Shown here one piece after another: positions 21,471 to 30,552 of a stretch of DNA of 64,000 nt (position 1 is the stretch's first letter; the number at the start of each line of letters is the position of its first letter). Below the pieces are notes generated by a model. That model saw nothing but the letters and a program-made list of their open reading frames with translations, did no database searches and was not told the DNA's origin. This DNA comes from Pythium myriotylum (Eukaryota; Oomycota; Peronosporomycetes; Pythiales; Pythiaceae), in NCBI GenBank assembly GCA_023091665.1, contig JALJCQ010000018.1, forward strand, positions 496,001 to 560,000, given 5' to 3'. The translations under genes and the position numbers were made by a program.

Positions 21471-23758
21471 TCAGTCGAACTGTTTCCGGTTGTAGCCTAG
21501 GTGAACTTGGCAGACGTGTTCCCAGCGTCCAATGCATCGAAGTTTCTCGCCCACTGACATCGTTTCAAATGAGAGTGGCCCTCTACACTCGACTCGCGAT
21601 GTCTCGATCACGATGCTCATTGTCAGGGTTTTGTTACTTCCCACAGTCGATGAGTCGAGCGTCCAGTGCCACGCAAACACTGGTACATCGTCCGAGAAAT
21701 CTGTCGTGGCTGGCCAGAGGAACGTGGTTACGTGAATCGATCCCGTACTTGTGACCCGCCCAACGTAGTCGCCAACGACGTATCCCATCAAGTTTGAACC
21801 GATTGTTGCGTCGCCGTTTGGCAGGCTACTGAACCAGCGATACTTCCCGTCTAAGACAAGTCGCATGAATCCAGCGCGTTCGGGAGTCGGGTTGAAGACG
21901 GAGGCCAACGAGAGTTGGGGTGGCTGAACTCCCGCTACCGTGTAGTCAATGCGGATGCAACTGAGATGCTTCCAGAACTGGACTACTGTCAGCAGCGAGA
22001 GTGACTGCTGAGCCACGGTATCGACTTCGATGGCCATATCTTCCATACCGCAGACCCACACCAAACCAGTAGGCTTGAGACCGGGCGGCAGTCTGCTACC
22101 ATTACTTGGGTCAGAGCTGGTGTTTGTGTATCGGCGTTTCTTGTTGCGGTTGTGCAGCGTCTGACTCTCAACCACAAACCGCTGGCGGCATTGCGAGACA
22201 AATGCGCGATAGCCAAACTCGCATCCTTGTGGTGCCACTTGCTCCTGCTTTTCAGCAATAGCGAGGAGATGTGACCACGTAGCTGTCGAGTTGGTGTGAA
22301 GGAATCGCTTAGCTCGCATCTCGATATCTTTGACCCAGCTTCGGAAAGCTGATCCGAGCTCTGCTCGATCTGAACTGAACCCACGCCATAAGCATCGATC
22401 AAGTGCAATGCTGGAAGCTCGAAGGCACGTTGCATCGAGCCATTCGTTCAGCAGCATCCGCACGGTTGCATCGATCGCATCGAAGAGGCTGATCGCAGAG
22501 CTGGGTTTCTCTGGTTCGGTGTTGCTGGAAACGTCTAGCGCAGATAGAATCGGTACCAAGCTTGAACGAGCAGCCACTCCACCTTGATCAGTAGCGACGT
22601 GGGCAGCGCAGGCATCGAGGACGAGCCGCTCCCACGCTAGCATCCAACGAGAGCCCACCGAGGTGGCTGGGACCTTCTGGAGCCAGTTCAATAGCTTGGC
22701 GAGCGTGTCTTCGCTCTGAGATGCTGGCTGGAATGACGAAACCTGGTGATGGGCTGGTGATTGGGGATAGACGCTTGCGGTATCGCGAATCCTCTTGGTC
22801 CCGAAGCGGGTGGGGCTGGCTGGTCTGGTTGCCACGAAGGGCTGTGGGCTCGCTCGCGGCGATTCGTCACTCACAACAGGCTCGTTTGTGCCGATGTCTT
22901 TGGTCGCCATCGTCGAGCCGCGACGGAACGACATGAGCCGAAAGGGTGGCGACACTGCACTCGCGATCACCTCTAATTCGGTCGAGCTGCTGTAGCGGAA
23001 CGCCAGCGCCTCAAAGATGTGCTCGGTCGTGCGCATCGCGATCGTTGCCGCACCGCTCCACGAGTAGTACCATCGCCCACTCGGATTTATCTCAAAGATC
23101 CACGTCTGCAAGATGTCGCAAACCGCAGTCAGTACGGCACCCACGAGAAGTCACACAGAATCACTTACGTCCGTCGTGCTTCGAATTCGGGAAGCTCGTG
23201 ACTGGATCCACTCGCCCTTGGAAGGATCCTTGCTCTGGAGAGACGACTCGATGGCATCGATTGCGATGCGGTCTCCGATGCGAAGCGCGCGACTTTCCTG
23301 GGGTCGGAAACGACCGTAGACGACGATTTCATCGAAAATAACTCCTCCAAACGATTTGAAGCGGGGGCTGAGCGCTTGGACATGAACCGAGATGGCCGAG
23401 CCGCAGTAACTACGCTGACGGTGGTCGGGGCAGCAGTGCGGGAAGCAGCGCATGATCTACGATCAAAACGAGTTTTCAGGTAAGACTTCGTTCGCTTGGG
23501 CGAGAAGAGTGTGAGCTGTTGGCGAACCTTGGTGTGGTTAGTGCGATTGGTTCTAAACAGACTCTGCGTCAGTCCTCGATGTTGTCGAGACACACAAAAC
23601 GCGTGCGTAACTCACCGCAAGTAGGTCGAATCGAACATGACAGCGCGGCTGCACTCGCGGTGGACGAATTCGCAGGAGAAGCGCGGGACCGGGGGCTGTG
23701 TGGTCGGCGTTGAGAAGGAGCGATAGGTGCCGCGCATTGTCTCCATCTTGACCACCAT
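21471..23758 (-). CDS. Uncharacterised Cys/His-module family, paralogue D (4 exons)
   Basis: Minus-strand exons in coding order are 23758-23616, 23552-23528, 23456-23169 and 23105-21471, giving 696 aa from the ATG at 23758 (in-frame ATGs at 23746 and 23737 are alternatives). All introns are GT-AG of 62-71 nt. The 25-nt microexon again encodes the second half of an Arg codon plus TNRTNHTK. The N-terminal module reads CEFVHREC, YLR, then CFPHCCPDHRQRSYCG. The large last exon starts TWIFEINPSGRWYYSW and contains FRLMSFRRGST, VVQFWKHLSC, LVLDGKYRWFSSLPNGD, VVGDYVGRVTSTG and FETMSVGEKL. It shares intron positions and local sequence (TELEV, SPPF) with A, so A and D are one pair and B and C another. 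It is the only member on the minus strand. Function unknown. Confidence 0.8.
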
Positions 23759-25053
23759 GAGTGCGCCTGGGGAGTGAAGACTGGGTGTGGTACCTTCGGG
23801 GTCGTTTTCGATATGCGGGGAGACAATTGCAAGTCTCCACCGGCGGAGGGCAATTCCTTGTAGATAGACGTCTGAGTAAACCGAGTTGTGGTAACGGCAA
23901 GCGGCACCTGTCGCCGAGCAAGGTTTCGTCTCTGGGTCGGGACGACTCATCGGACGCGCCTGTGGTGGCCACACTAAGGCTGGTGTGGCTGTCACCTCTC
24001 AGCCAACATCCCTCTCTCTTTCTGTTCAGTCTCCAGTTGTCACGAGGATAGAAAAGACCTCTCGCCTCTGATTACCTTCGTGTCCGATTGGTCCGGGACT
24101 GTAGAGGTTACGCACCACATGGCGTCGACTGGTTGCAGCCAGAGAGACATGGTCGCAGACAGTTTGTGTTTGCTCAGACATCCGGTGCGGCCCAAGATGA
24201 AGTCTTCCGGAAATCGTTAAGGGAGGGAGACCAGTCTGGTCTCTAACACCTACACTCCGGCAATTGCGGCAGGGTGATGGTGATTTTGGCGTCGCGTCCT
24301 TCCCGGAGCAATCCATTCACGTGATCAGCCTTATTGTGGGTGACACGAAAGCCTCGAACACTTTATGCGCAATTCAGAGAAACTTGGATTTGCTTCACTG
24401 CTATTAACCAGAACAAGTTACTCACTTTTATCTCGGAAGGAACATCTCATAGCCGACATCCCTCTATTTGGGTAGATTTTGGACTGCTCCTTTCGATTTA
24501 TTGCAGGAATGTACACACCCGGATGAGGGACCTCCTTACCTCTCTGGAGGATCATCCTTGAATGCGCAGGACCCCGAAAGAGTGGCAGGGCAAAAATGAT
24601 GCCGAATTTTCAACGGCCGGAGATCGTTCGTCGCCGCTGGTGGTGCGTGTCAACTGTTTGGGCCAAATAGCATGGCCATCTTTATCCCGCATCTAACTCC
24701 AAGACCATGACGCGTCAACAGGGACGTACGCGTGGCAGGCTAGCAAAGGGAGTAGTGGAAGATAGCATGAATCTGCTCGATCGAGTCGTCTTCGCGAATT
24801 GAGGACTGACCAAGGCCGTAGTATCTTAAAACAATATTATTTCTTGCAATTATTGAGAGATATACTGAAATGAGATATTTACGGGCACCAGAACCCATTC
24901 GGCCATTTCTGCGATTGTGACATTCAGATAGTGCCCATTTGTAACAGCCCTGTATTGTGAGTAGATCCGTGGATTTCTTCTCGTAATCGACAGACCTTCT
25001 ATTAGGGGCGATTTCGGATTCTCGATGTCGCTTCCAAGATATAAAAGTGAGTG
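23759..25053. other. Intergenic region, no gene recognised
   Basis: This is the 5' flank of paralogue D followed by lower-GC sequence. A minus ORF at 24850-25077 (75 codons) has no motifs and runs into the repeat module at 25054. Nothing else is supported. Confidence 0.4.
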
Positions 25054-25202
25054 CTCACTTCTATATCTCATAAGCATCGCTCACTTACCGATTTCTTGCC
25101 CATATTAGAGGCGCGCTGCCTATGAGATGTCAATGGAGAAAGTTATCCTAATACAGGCCCGGTCACAAACTAAGTGACATGGTGTCACTGACGGCGGGCA
25201 AG

Positions 25203-25270
25203 GATTCGGTTTGGTGGTGTGGACACGGCCCTCCCACACAGCTGTGCCGGGTTCGAGTCCCTCCACGTGA
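25203..25270 (+). other. tRNA-like B-box sequence (decayed tRNA or SINE head)
   Basis: GGGTTCGAGTCCC near 25249-25261 is a perfect pol III B-box/T-loop core, preceded by TGGTGTGGACACGG, which could be a degraded A-box. The T stem pairs over only about three bases and no proper anticodon arm forms, so a functional tRNA is unlikely. It may be a tRNA pseudogene or a SINE head. Confidence 0.35.
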
Positions 25271-25438
25271 AAGATTTCCGGATCTATTGAAGTTTAGAGG
25301 GTCGGTATTCTATTTGCGCGCACCGTGAGATGTGGGGGGGAGGGGGGGGGGGGCAAATATTCGGGCACTTCCTCGCCAAGATGTTGACCCAGATAGGGGA
25401 AGTACTTGGAGAGGGAAACAAGTTATGAGAGGTTTTTA

Positions 25439-25891
25439 TCAGTAGCATTGAATGGAAATGAGGTGGGGAGGGAGATGGTACATTCGCGTTGGAATTGGGG
25501 GTGGCAGGTTATGGGTGAGTGGACCCCTTCGGCGGAGCCGCTGGCGAGTCTTCCTCCACTTGGAGATGAGAGAACGTACCGAGCTCCTTCTCTCCGGCGC
25601 AATGTGCGAGAAGAAGGTGACGATGGTGAGGTCGACAGACGCAGCAAACGCGTAGTGCTGTATGACAGCGAGCTTGAAGTCGTACGTGTACTGCATCCTC
25701 TTGTACCGTCGAGGGCGGGCGTGCTTGCCCTTGATGCTCGTTCGTCCTTGGCGGATCGCCATGGTGTCAAAATGAACTCCAGAACCACTCGCTCGACAGG
25801 TGACATTGGAGCGGGGGAGGCTGCCCGTCATTGTTTTGAGTGAACGAATCTGTAATTTTGGCATTTTAGCACTTGCAGAAAAAAGCACCAC
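25439..25891 (-). pseudogene. Transposase N-terminal fragment (HTH-like)
   Basis: This minus-strand 150-codon ORF contains RRYKRMQYTYDFKLAVIQHY followed by a region ending SLISKWRKTRQRL. That pattern, a basic lead-in, a DFKLxVxxHY helix and an xxIxKWxKxR helix, is typical of the DNA-binding head of pogo/Tc1-like transposases found as repeats in oomycetes. There is no DDE catalytic domain, so it cannot be an autonomous element. The likely functional start of the ancestral protein is the MAIRQGR methionine (around 25762). It is assigned by motif memory only. Confidence 0.5.
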
Positions 25892-25944
25892 AATAGAGGC
25901 GCGCTGCCTATGAGATATCGATGCTTATGAGATATAGAAGTGAG

Positions 25945-26105
25945 TATTGCCCCAACTCTGCTAACAGGGGCTGCGGTCAACACTTCCTTTTAGTGACGTC
26001 GCTGGAGACATAGAAATTTTTGGTGGCGGTTATCAATTTTGGCAGTCGTGCGTGTGACACACTATTATCTGTCAATGGTAATGTGGATAGGGATGTTACG
26101 GATGG
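25945..26105. other. Flank of the gypsy 1 insertion
   Basis: This noncoding stretch ends in GATGG at 26101-26105, the left copy of the 5-bp target duplication of the LTR element. Confidence 0.5.
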
Positions 26106-26441
26106 TGTAACGAGGCTGACCTCGTTACGTCACGTACACTGTGGAGCAGTGTAGGAAGCGCGCAACACAGAGACTTGTGTTGAATCAGGCAAATGGGAAA
26201 CTGAATTTATGGATTAGGAAACCTAGAAAAACCTACTCTTTGTATAGAAAACCTCGCAGATCCGCCCTCGGATTTCTGCCATCCACTCAATCACAAGACC
26301 CTAGCGTGATTGGTGGAAAATCGGGATAATATCGTAGGATATTATCCAATCAGGAGACATCGCAACCAGGTGGGTTCACGATGTTCCTATCGGACACCAT
26401 TGACATGGGTCCGTACCATGTAACGGGCACACCCCGTTACA
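26106..26441 (-). repeat. Gypsy 1 3' LTR
   Basis: A 336-bp LTR with TG...CA ends. It starts with a hairpin (GTAACGAGG/CCTCGTTAC) and ends with another (GTAACGGG/CCCCGTTAC). The 62-codon ORF inside is also present in the other LTR and is not considered coding. Confidence 0.92.
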
Positions 26442-26469
26442 TCACCCTCCCGTCAAGACGAAAGTCGCA

Positions 26470-28338
26470 TTGAACGACTTGCGACAGGGAGCACTTGTTG
26501 GTCAGTTGGTCCAACGGCGAGTCGCGAGCCGCGGCGTTGATCGTCACCGATCAACGCCTTCAATGTCGCGGTCCATTCGAAGAATGGACGCGAAGAAGAC
26601 CATCAGCGCCGCCGACTACCGCGCTGCAATGGCAGTGCGCGCCATGAGCGCGGCTCAGGCGAGCGAGGATGCCGCTGCGCGCACCAGCGCAGCGGTCGAA
26701 GACAACTCGACGGCAGGCGAGGGCGCCACCTCGACCGAGCCACTTGAAGACACCGCGAATAACGACGGTGGTCATCCACCGTCGTCCAAGACGACTGAAG
26801 ACCCGTCGGCCGACGCCGAGATGCGCTGCGACGTCGAGGCCGACGGCGACGAAGAGACGAAGGCGCCGGCGAGCGCTGCGACGTTGATCGTCGCAGCACG
26901 CAGAGCCGCGCCTCCAGAGCGATCGCCGACGCTGTCGGAGCTCGTCGATTACGACGAGAGCGACGGCGAAGAAGAAGCCAAGTCGGAGGACCGTGCCGCG
27001 CGCGGTCCTTTCGAAGAATCGCCATTGTTCAGCTGCTCGTCGTCCGAGCGGTCGCCGAACAGCTACTCGGCGCCGTACAGCGAGGCGGACGAGCAGATGA
27101 AGGAGGATGGGGAGGTCGCGGAAGATCCCAGCCCTCACGATCGACATGATCGTGAGGTGATCATCACCAACGCGACTCAAGAGTCCGAGGATCGAGCCTT
27201 GAGATCCTCGGTGCCAGAAGTCACACCCTGGCTTCCATCGGCTTATGACATCAGCCGATGGAGTGATGCGCACGATCCCTTGCGGACGTACGATCTCTTC
27301 GACTGCGGTTGGCTCGAAGACGATCCGTACGTCGCGCGCCAATATCGCGACCGCGAAATGCGCCGTCGATTCTTGATCGAATGCTTTTTCGAGCGGCGCT
27401 TCTATCGTCACAATGATAGACCAACTGATCGCGACCTCCCTGCGTTGATCCAGGGATGGAATCAATTCCTTGACAACGTCAAGGTCAAGGGAGGCATGAA
27501 GACCTGGCTCGTTGCGCTCAAGTCGCAACGAGAGAAGTTCGAAGGGTTCTCCGAAACTGGTGGACGAATGCGCGTCCACCGGCGCTCGCGCCGTAATGGC
27601 TTGCCTTGTTTCGTGTGGGGAGGAGCCTGCCCACACTGTCCACCTGACGCTGATCGCGTCACTCGCGAGGAATACCTCAGCGAAGGGTGGAGAGGTCGGA
27701 TCCCTGCCGACCTCCTCGAGGCCAATTCAGGCCTCGAGCAAATCTACGAGCGTCGCCGCGCGAGCGAGGAGCGTGCTGCTTCCTCGCTGCCTTACGCAGC
27801 GGGTGGATCTCGTCGTACTGAGCGACGAGACCCGGAACATCTTCGAGGAGAGCCTCGCGCGGCTCCCAGCAATCTGCAGACGGCGGATAGCCGCGCCATC
27901 GAACGAGATACTTCGTTCGATTTCCGCCCTGCTGATCCCTATGATTCAGCAGGCGCTCAACGATCCAGCGCTCAGCACCACTGGAGTCAACCAGTGGGGG
28001 CGGTGGCGGTGGGAAGACATTACCCTCCGGCCGCGCCGACGTATCTTCAACGCGACGAGTCGTACTCGGCTCGTCGGGACGACTCGGATGACCTTCGGCT
28101 CCAGCTTGCGCAGGAGCGTCTCCGCGCAGACCTTGCGGAGGAACGGTCGCAGCGAGTGCGGCTGGAGGCGCAGCTGGCGACGCTGCGGGGCTCGCACGAT
28201 CGTGTTCAATCGGAGTTGAACACGCTTGTCCGGGAGTACAAGCTTCTCCTTGGGACTCTCGAGCGCTCGGGGATTCCGATTGCTCGGAAGCGCCGTCGTA
28301 CTGATGGTACGGACGAAGGCGACCAACGTAGAACGTAG
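26470..28338 (+). CDS. Antisense accessory ORF of gypsy 1
   Basis: A 622-codon ORF opposite in direction to gag-pol, starting 28 nt inside the 3' LTR, so an LTR promoter reading inward on the plus strand would make it the first ORF. ATGs at 26563 (MSRSIRRMDAKK) and 26584 are alternative starts. The first two-thirds lies where the sense strand has no gene; the last 662 nt overlap the integrase-chromodomain ORF tail-to-tail. The product is acidic and Ser/Glu-rich to about residue 250, then has a compact middle (WSDAHDPLRTYDLFDCGWLE onward, including a CFVWGGACPHC pair of cysteines), then a heptad-like coiled coil (LRLQLAQERLRADLAEERSQ, about 545-600) and a basic C terminus (IARKRRR). No known enzyme domain is recognised. 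A regulator acting on the element or its RNA is a guess. Confidence 0.6.
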   Translation: MNDLRQGALVGQLVQRRVASRGVDRHRSTPSMSRSIRRMDAKKTISAADYRAAMAVRAMSAAQASEDAAARTSAAVEDNSTAGEGATSTEPLEDTANNDGGHPPSSKTTEDPSADAEMRCDVEADGDEETKAPASAATLIVAARRAAPPERSPTLSELVDYDESDGEEEAKSEDRAARGPFEESPLFSCSSSERSPNSYSAPYSEADEQMKEDGEVAEDPSPHDRHDREVIITNATQESEDRALRSSVPEVTPWLPSAYDISRWSDAHDPLRTYDLFDCGWLEDDPYVARQYRDREMRRRFLIECFFERRFYRHNDRPTDRDLPALIQGWNQFLDNVKVKGGMKTWLVALKSQREKFEGFSETGGRMRVHRRSRRNGLPCFVWGGACPHCPPDADRVTREEYLSEGWRGRIPADLLEANSGLEQIYERRRASEERAASSLPYAAGGSRRTERRDPEHLRGEPRAAPSNLQTADSRAIERDTSFDFRPADPYDSAGAQRSSAQHHWSQPVGAVAVGRHYPPAAPTYLQRDESYSARRDDSDDLRLQLAQERLRADLAEERSQRVRLEAQLATLRGSHDRVQSELNTLVREYKLLLGTLERSGIPIARKRRRTDGTDEGDQRRT

Positions 28339-30412
28339 GATGCGTCCGCATCCTACGAGGAAGCTCAAGCGTATACGCGTGCCCCATGCGGCGGAGCACG
28401 CGGAACGGACCGATGAACTTCGGTAGCAACTTGTTGCTACCGACGTTGGTAACTGCATGTGTAGGTAGTGTAGTCGTTGATAACAACACTAAGTCGCCTT
28501 CATTAAATGAAAGAGTGTTTCCTCTTCCATTCTTGTCTGAGTTCATCTTCTGTCGATCGACCGCGTGGGCGATCGAGTCCTGTACGAAGCGGACAACCGC
28601 TTGGCGCTTCAGCAGGAAGTCCTCTGCTGACTCCGTTTGCTTGGCAGCAGCGCGCGACGTGCGCGCTGCTGAGATGTCCATCTCTTCTTCGACGAGAGCG
28701 CCATCGCTCTCGTCGCCGTCGAAGTCATCATCATCGACTTCGAGCGCGTCGTCGGCTTCATTGTCGTCGTCGTCGTCGTCGTTCACACGAGCGCGACCGA
28801 TGACTGGAGCGTCATCGGTGGGAGGATGGACCATTACGTCGATCTCCGAGGAGCGAGAGCGGTCCGGGAGCTCGCTCGAGCGAGTCCCTCCCTCCCCTGA
28901 AGGAGACTCACTCTCCAAAAGGGTTGGAATACGTGGATGGCGGAGACCATTCACGTAGAACGGTGTATGCGTCGTCGACGCATGCACAGAGTTGTTGATG
29001 GCGAATTCGACCATCGGCAAAAACTCACTCCAGCTCGAGAACGAGTGGACGTAGCCTCGAAGAATCTCTTCGATCACGCGGTTCGCGCGCTCTGTCTGAC
29101 CATCGGTCTCAGGATGGTCAGAGGTCGACATCTTGATTCGTGTTCCGAGGGAGCGGAACACGGCGCGCCAGAACTCCGCGGTGAACCGTGGATCTCGATC
29201 TGACACGAGCTCTCGTGGCAGTCCATGGTGTCGAAACACCGTGTCGACGAAGACGCGAGCGCAGCCTTCGGCTGCGACCGTCTCTGGAACTGCAGCAAGA
29301 TGCACCATCTTGCTGAAACGATCCACGAACACGAGGATCCCATTGTTCTTCTGTTCATCTTCGGGAAACCCGAAGATGAAGTCCACGGAGACGGACTCCC
29401 AGCACTCTGTCGGTACCGGCAGAGACTGTAGCGGCGCGCGAAGTGAAGGTCCCGACTTCACTCGCTGGCAAACTTCGCAAGCACGGACGTACTTGCGTAC
29501 GAACTTGAATTGGCGAGGCCAATAAAAGTTGCGACTCAACGTGAGATATGTCTTCTCACGTCCACGATGTCCGCTCACTGGAGCATCGTGGTACTCGTAC
29601 ATGATCCGCAGACGCAGATCATGATCTCCTGGCACGACGACACGCGGAGTGTCGTCGGCAACGGCGCTGTAGAACAGCAGGCCGTTCCGCTGCGTGTATC
29701 GATGAACCTTCGATCGATACGAAGCCGGCAAGCCCTTCAACGCTTGCGGCGATGGCTCTGCAAGGTAGGCCATCAAGCGCACGACCTCAGGGTCGTGTGC
29801 ATTCGCAGCACGAATGTCGTCGAGCAAGGTCGACGACGGAACACTGGAGCTGAACGCACTCGCTGCGTTCAGGGAATCTTGGGCGACGACCGTCGGCTCA
29901 AAGTCTGGCCGACGGGACAGAGCATCCGCGACGACGTTGAGTCGTCCGGGCTTGTACTCGACGGAGAAGTTATACTCCGCGAAGAAAGACAGCCGCCTCG
30001 CCATGCGCTGCGAGAGGTGTGGGCTGTTCACAGCCGTGCGCAAGGACGCATGGTCTGTGAAGACCTTGAACGGTCTATCTCCAAGCAGATAGACGCGGAA
30101 CTTGGCCAGTGCATACTTCATGGCAAGGAGCTCCTTGTCATGCACTGGATAATTACGCTCAGCTGGTTGCAGCTGACGCGACTGGTAACAGACGACGCGC
30201 TCAGCGCCGTCGTCGTCGAACTGCATCAGCGCAGCGCCGATGGCAAAGTCGCTTGCGTCACAAACCACGTGAAATGGTTTGTCCTGGTCCGCGATCGCCA
30301 GAACTGGCGATTCAATCAAGCTTTGCTTGATACCTTCGAAGGAACGCTGACACTCAGCGTTCCAAGTCCACTTGGTGTCTTTCTTGAGTAATCGAGAAAG
30401 AGGGACAGTCAT
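27677..30412 (-). CDS. Gypsy 1 pol, second part: RNase H, integrase, chromodomain
   Basis: A 911-codon ORF; the frame is open up to a TAA at about 30432-30434. RNase H shows VVCDASDFAIGAALMQ and VFTDHASL with the expected acidic residues. Integrase shows the zinc-binding HHCC region (HDAPVSGHRG ... CEVCQRVK), the first catalytic Asp in VDFIFGFPEDE, the second in SDRDPRFTAEFW, and the Glu in RANRVIEEIL after HPETDGQTE. A long acidic insert (DDDDDDNEADDALEV and following) precedes a GPY-like region and a chromodomain ending in YLVRWRGYPPSADCWEP, typical of chromoviruses that bind modified histones. Its 3' end is overlapped by the antisense accessory ORF. It is separated from the RT part by an in-frame stop and a frameshift. 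Confidence 0.88.
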   Translation of the reverse strand: MTVPLSRLLKKDTKWTWNAECQRSFEGIKQSLIESPVLAIADQDKPFHVVCDASDFAIGAALMQFDDDGAERVVCYQSRQLQPAERNYPVHDKELLAMKYALAKFRVYLLGDRPFKVFTDHASLRTAVNSPHLSQRMARRLSFFAEYNFSVEYKPGRLNVVADALSRRPDFEPTVVAQDSLNAASAFSSSVPSSTLLDDIRAANAHDPEVVRLMAYLAEPSPQALKGLPASYRSKVHRYTQRNGLLFYSAVADDTPRVVVPGDHDLRLRIMYEYHDAPVSGHRGREKTYLTLSRNFYWPRQFKFVRKYVRACEVCQRVKSGPSLRAPLQSLPVPTECWESVSVDFIFGFPEDEQKNNGILVFVDRFSKMVHLAAVPETVAAEGCARVFVDTVFRHHGLPRELVSDRDPRFTAEFWRAVFRSLGTRIKMSTSDHPETDGQTERANRVIEEILRGYVHSFSSWSEFLPMVEFAINNSVHASTTHTPFYVNGLRHPRIPTLLESESPSGEGGTRSSELPDRSRSSEIDVMVHPPTDDAPVIGRARVNDDDDDDNEADDALEVDDDDFDGDESDGALVEEEMDISAARTSRAAAKQTESAEDFLLKRQAVVRFVQDSIAHAVDRQKMNSDKNGRGNTLSFNEGDLVLLSTTTLPTHAVTNVGSNKLLPKFIGPFRVLRRMGHAYTLELPRRMRTHPTFYVGRLRPYHQYDGASEQSESPSARESQGEACTPGQACSTPIEHDRASPAASPAAPPAALAATVPPQGLRGDAPAQAGAEGHPSRPDEPSTTRRVEDTSARPEGNVFPPPPPPLVDSSGAERWIVERLLNHRDQQGGNRTKYLVRWRGYPPSADCWEPREALLEDVPGLVAQYDEIHPLRKAARKQHAPRSRGDARRFARGLNWPRGGRQGSDLSTLR

Positions 30413-30552
30413 CTCGGCGTAGTTGCGCGATTACTTGTGCAAGTACGCCGCGAGGCCAAGGAACTTGCGCAGTCCCTTGACGTCGAGTGGCGTCGGCCAC
30501 TCCTTGATCGCTCTGATCTTCTCGGGATCAGGGCGCACGCCATTCTTGCCGA

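Larger units (their letters stand above)
25054..25944. mobile_element. Small element with repeat modules at both ends (pogo-like remnant)
   Basis: A 26-bp sequence at 25054-25079 (CTCACTTCTATATCTCATAA plus AGCATCG, shown split) recurs as its exact reverse complement at 25919-25944. A second 23-bp module containing GAGGCGCGCTGCCTATGAGA occurs as direct copies at 25106-25128 and 25894-25916, just inside the first. Between them the minus strand encodes the start of a transposase (listed separately). The mix of inverted and direct terminal modules suggests an internally deleted DNA transposon or a composite of nested ends. A G-rich run (about 25333-25354) lies inside. No clear target duplication was found. 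Confidence 0.6.

Noticed and set aside
5151..23758. Secreted effector (RxLR or Crinkler) reading of the paralogue family
   Set aside because: No signal peptide, no RxLR-EER or LxLFLAK motif near the N terminus in any of the four.
26141..26329. 62-codon ORF in the gypsy 1 LTRs
   Set aside because: Lies entirely inside both LTRs in identical form; no gene is expected there and no motif is seen.
28757..28790. Triplet repeat gene (GTC run)
   Set aside because: It encodes the Asp-rich insert of the gypsy 1 integrase ORF on the minus strand, not a separate feature.
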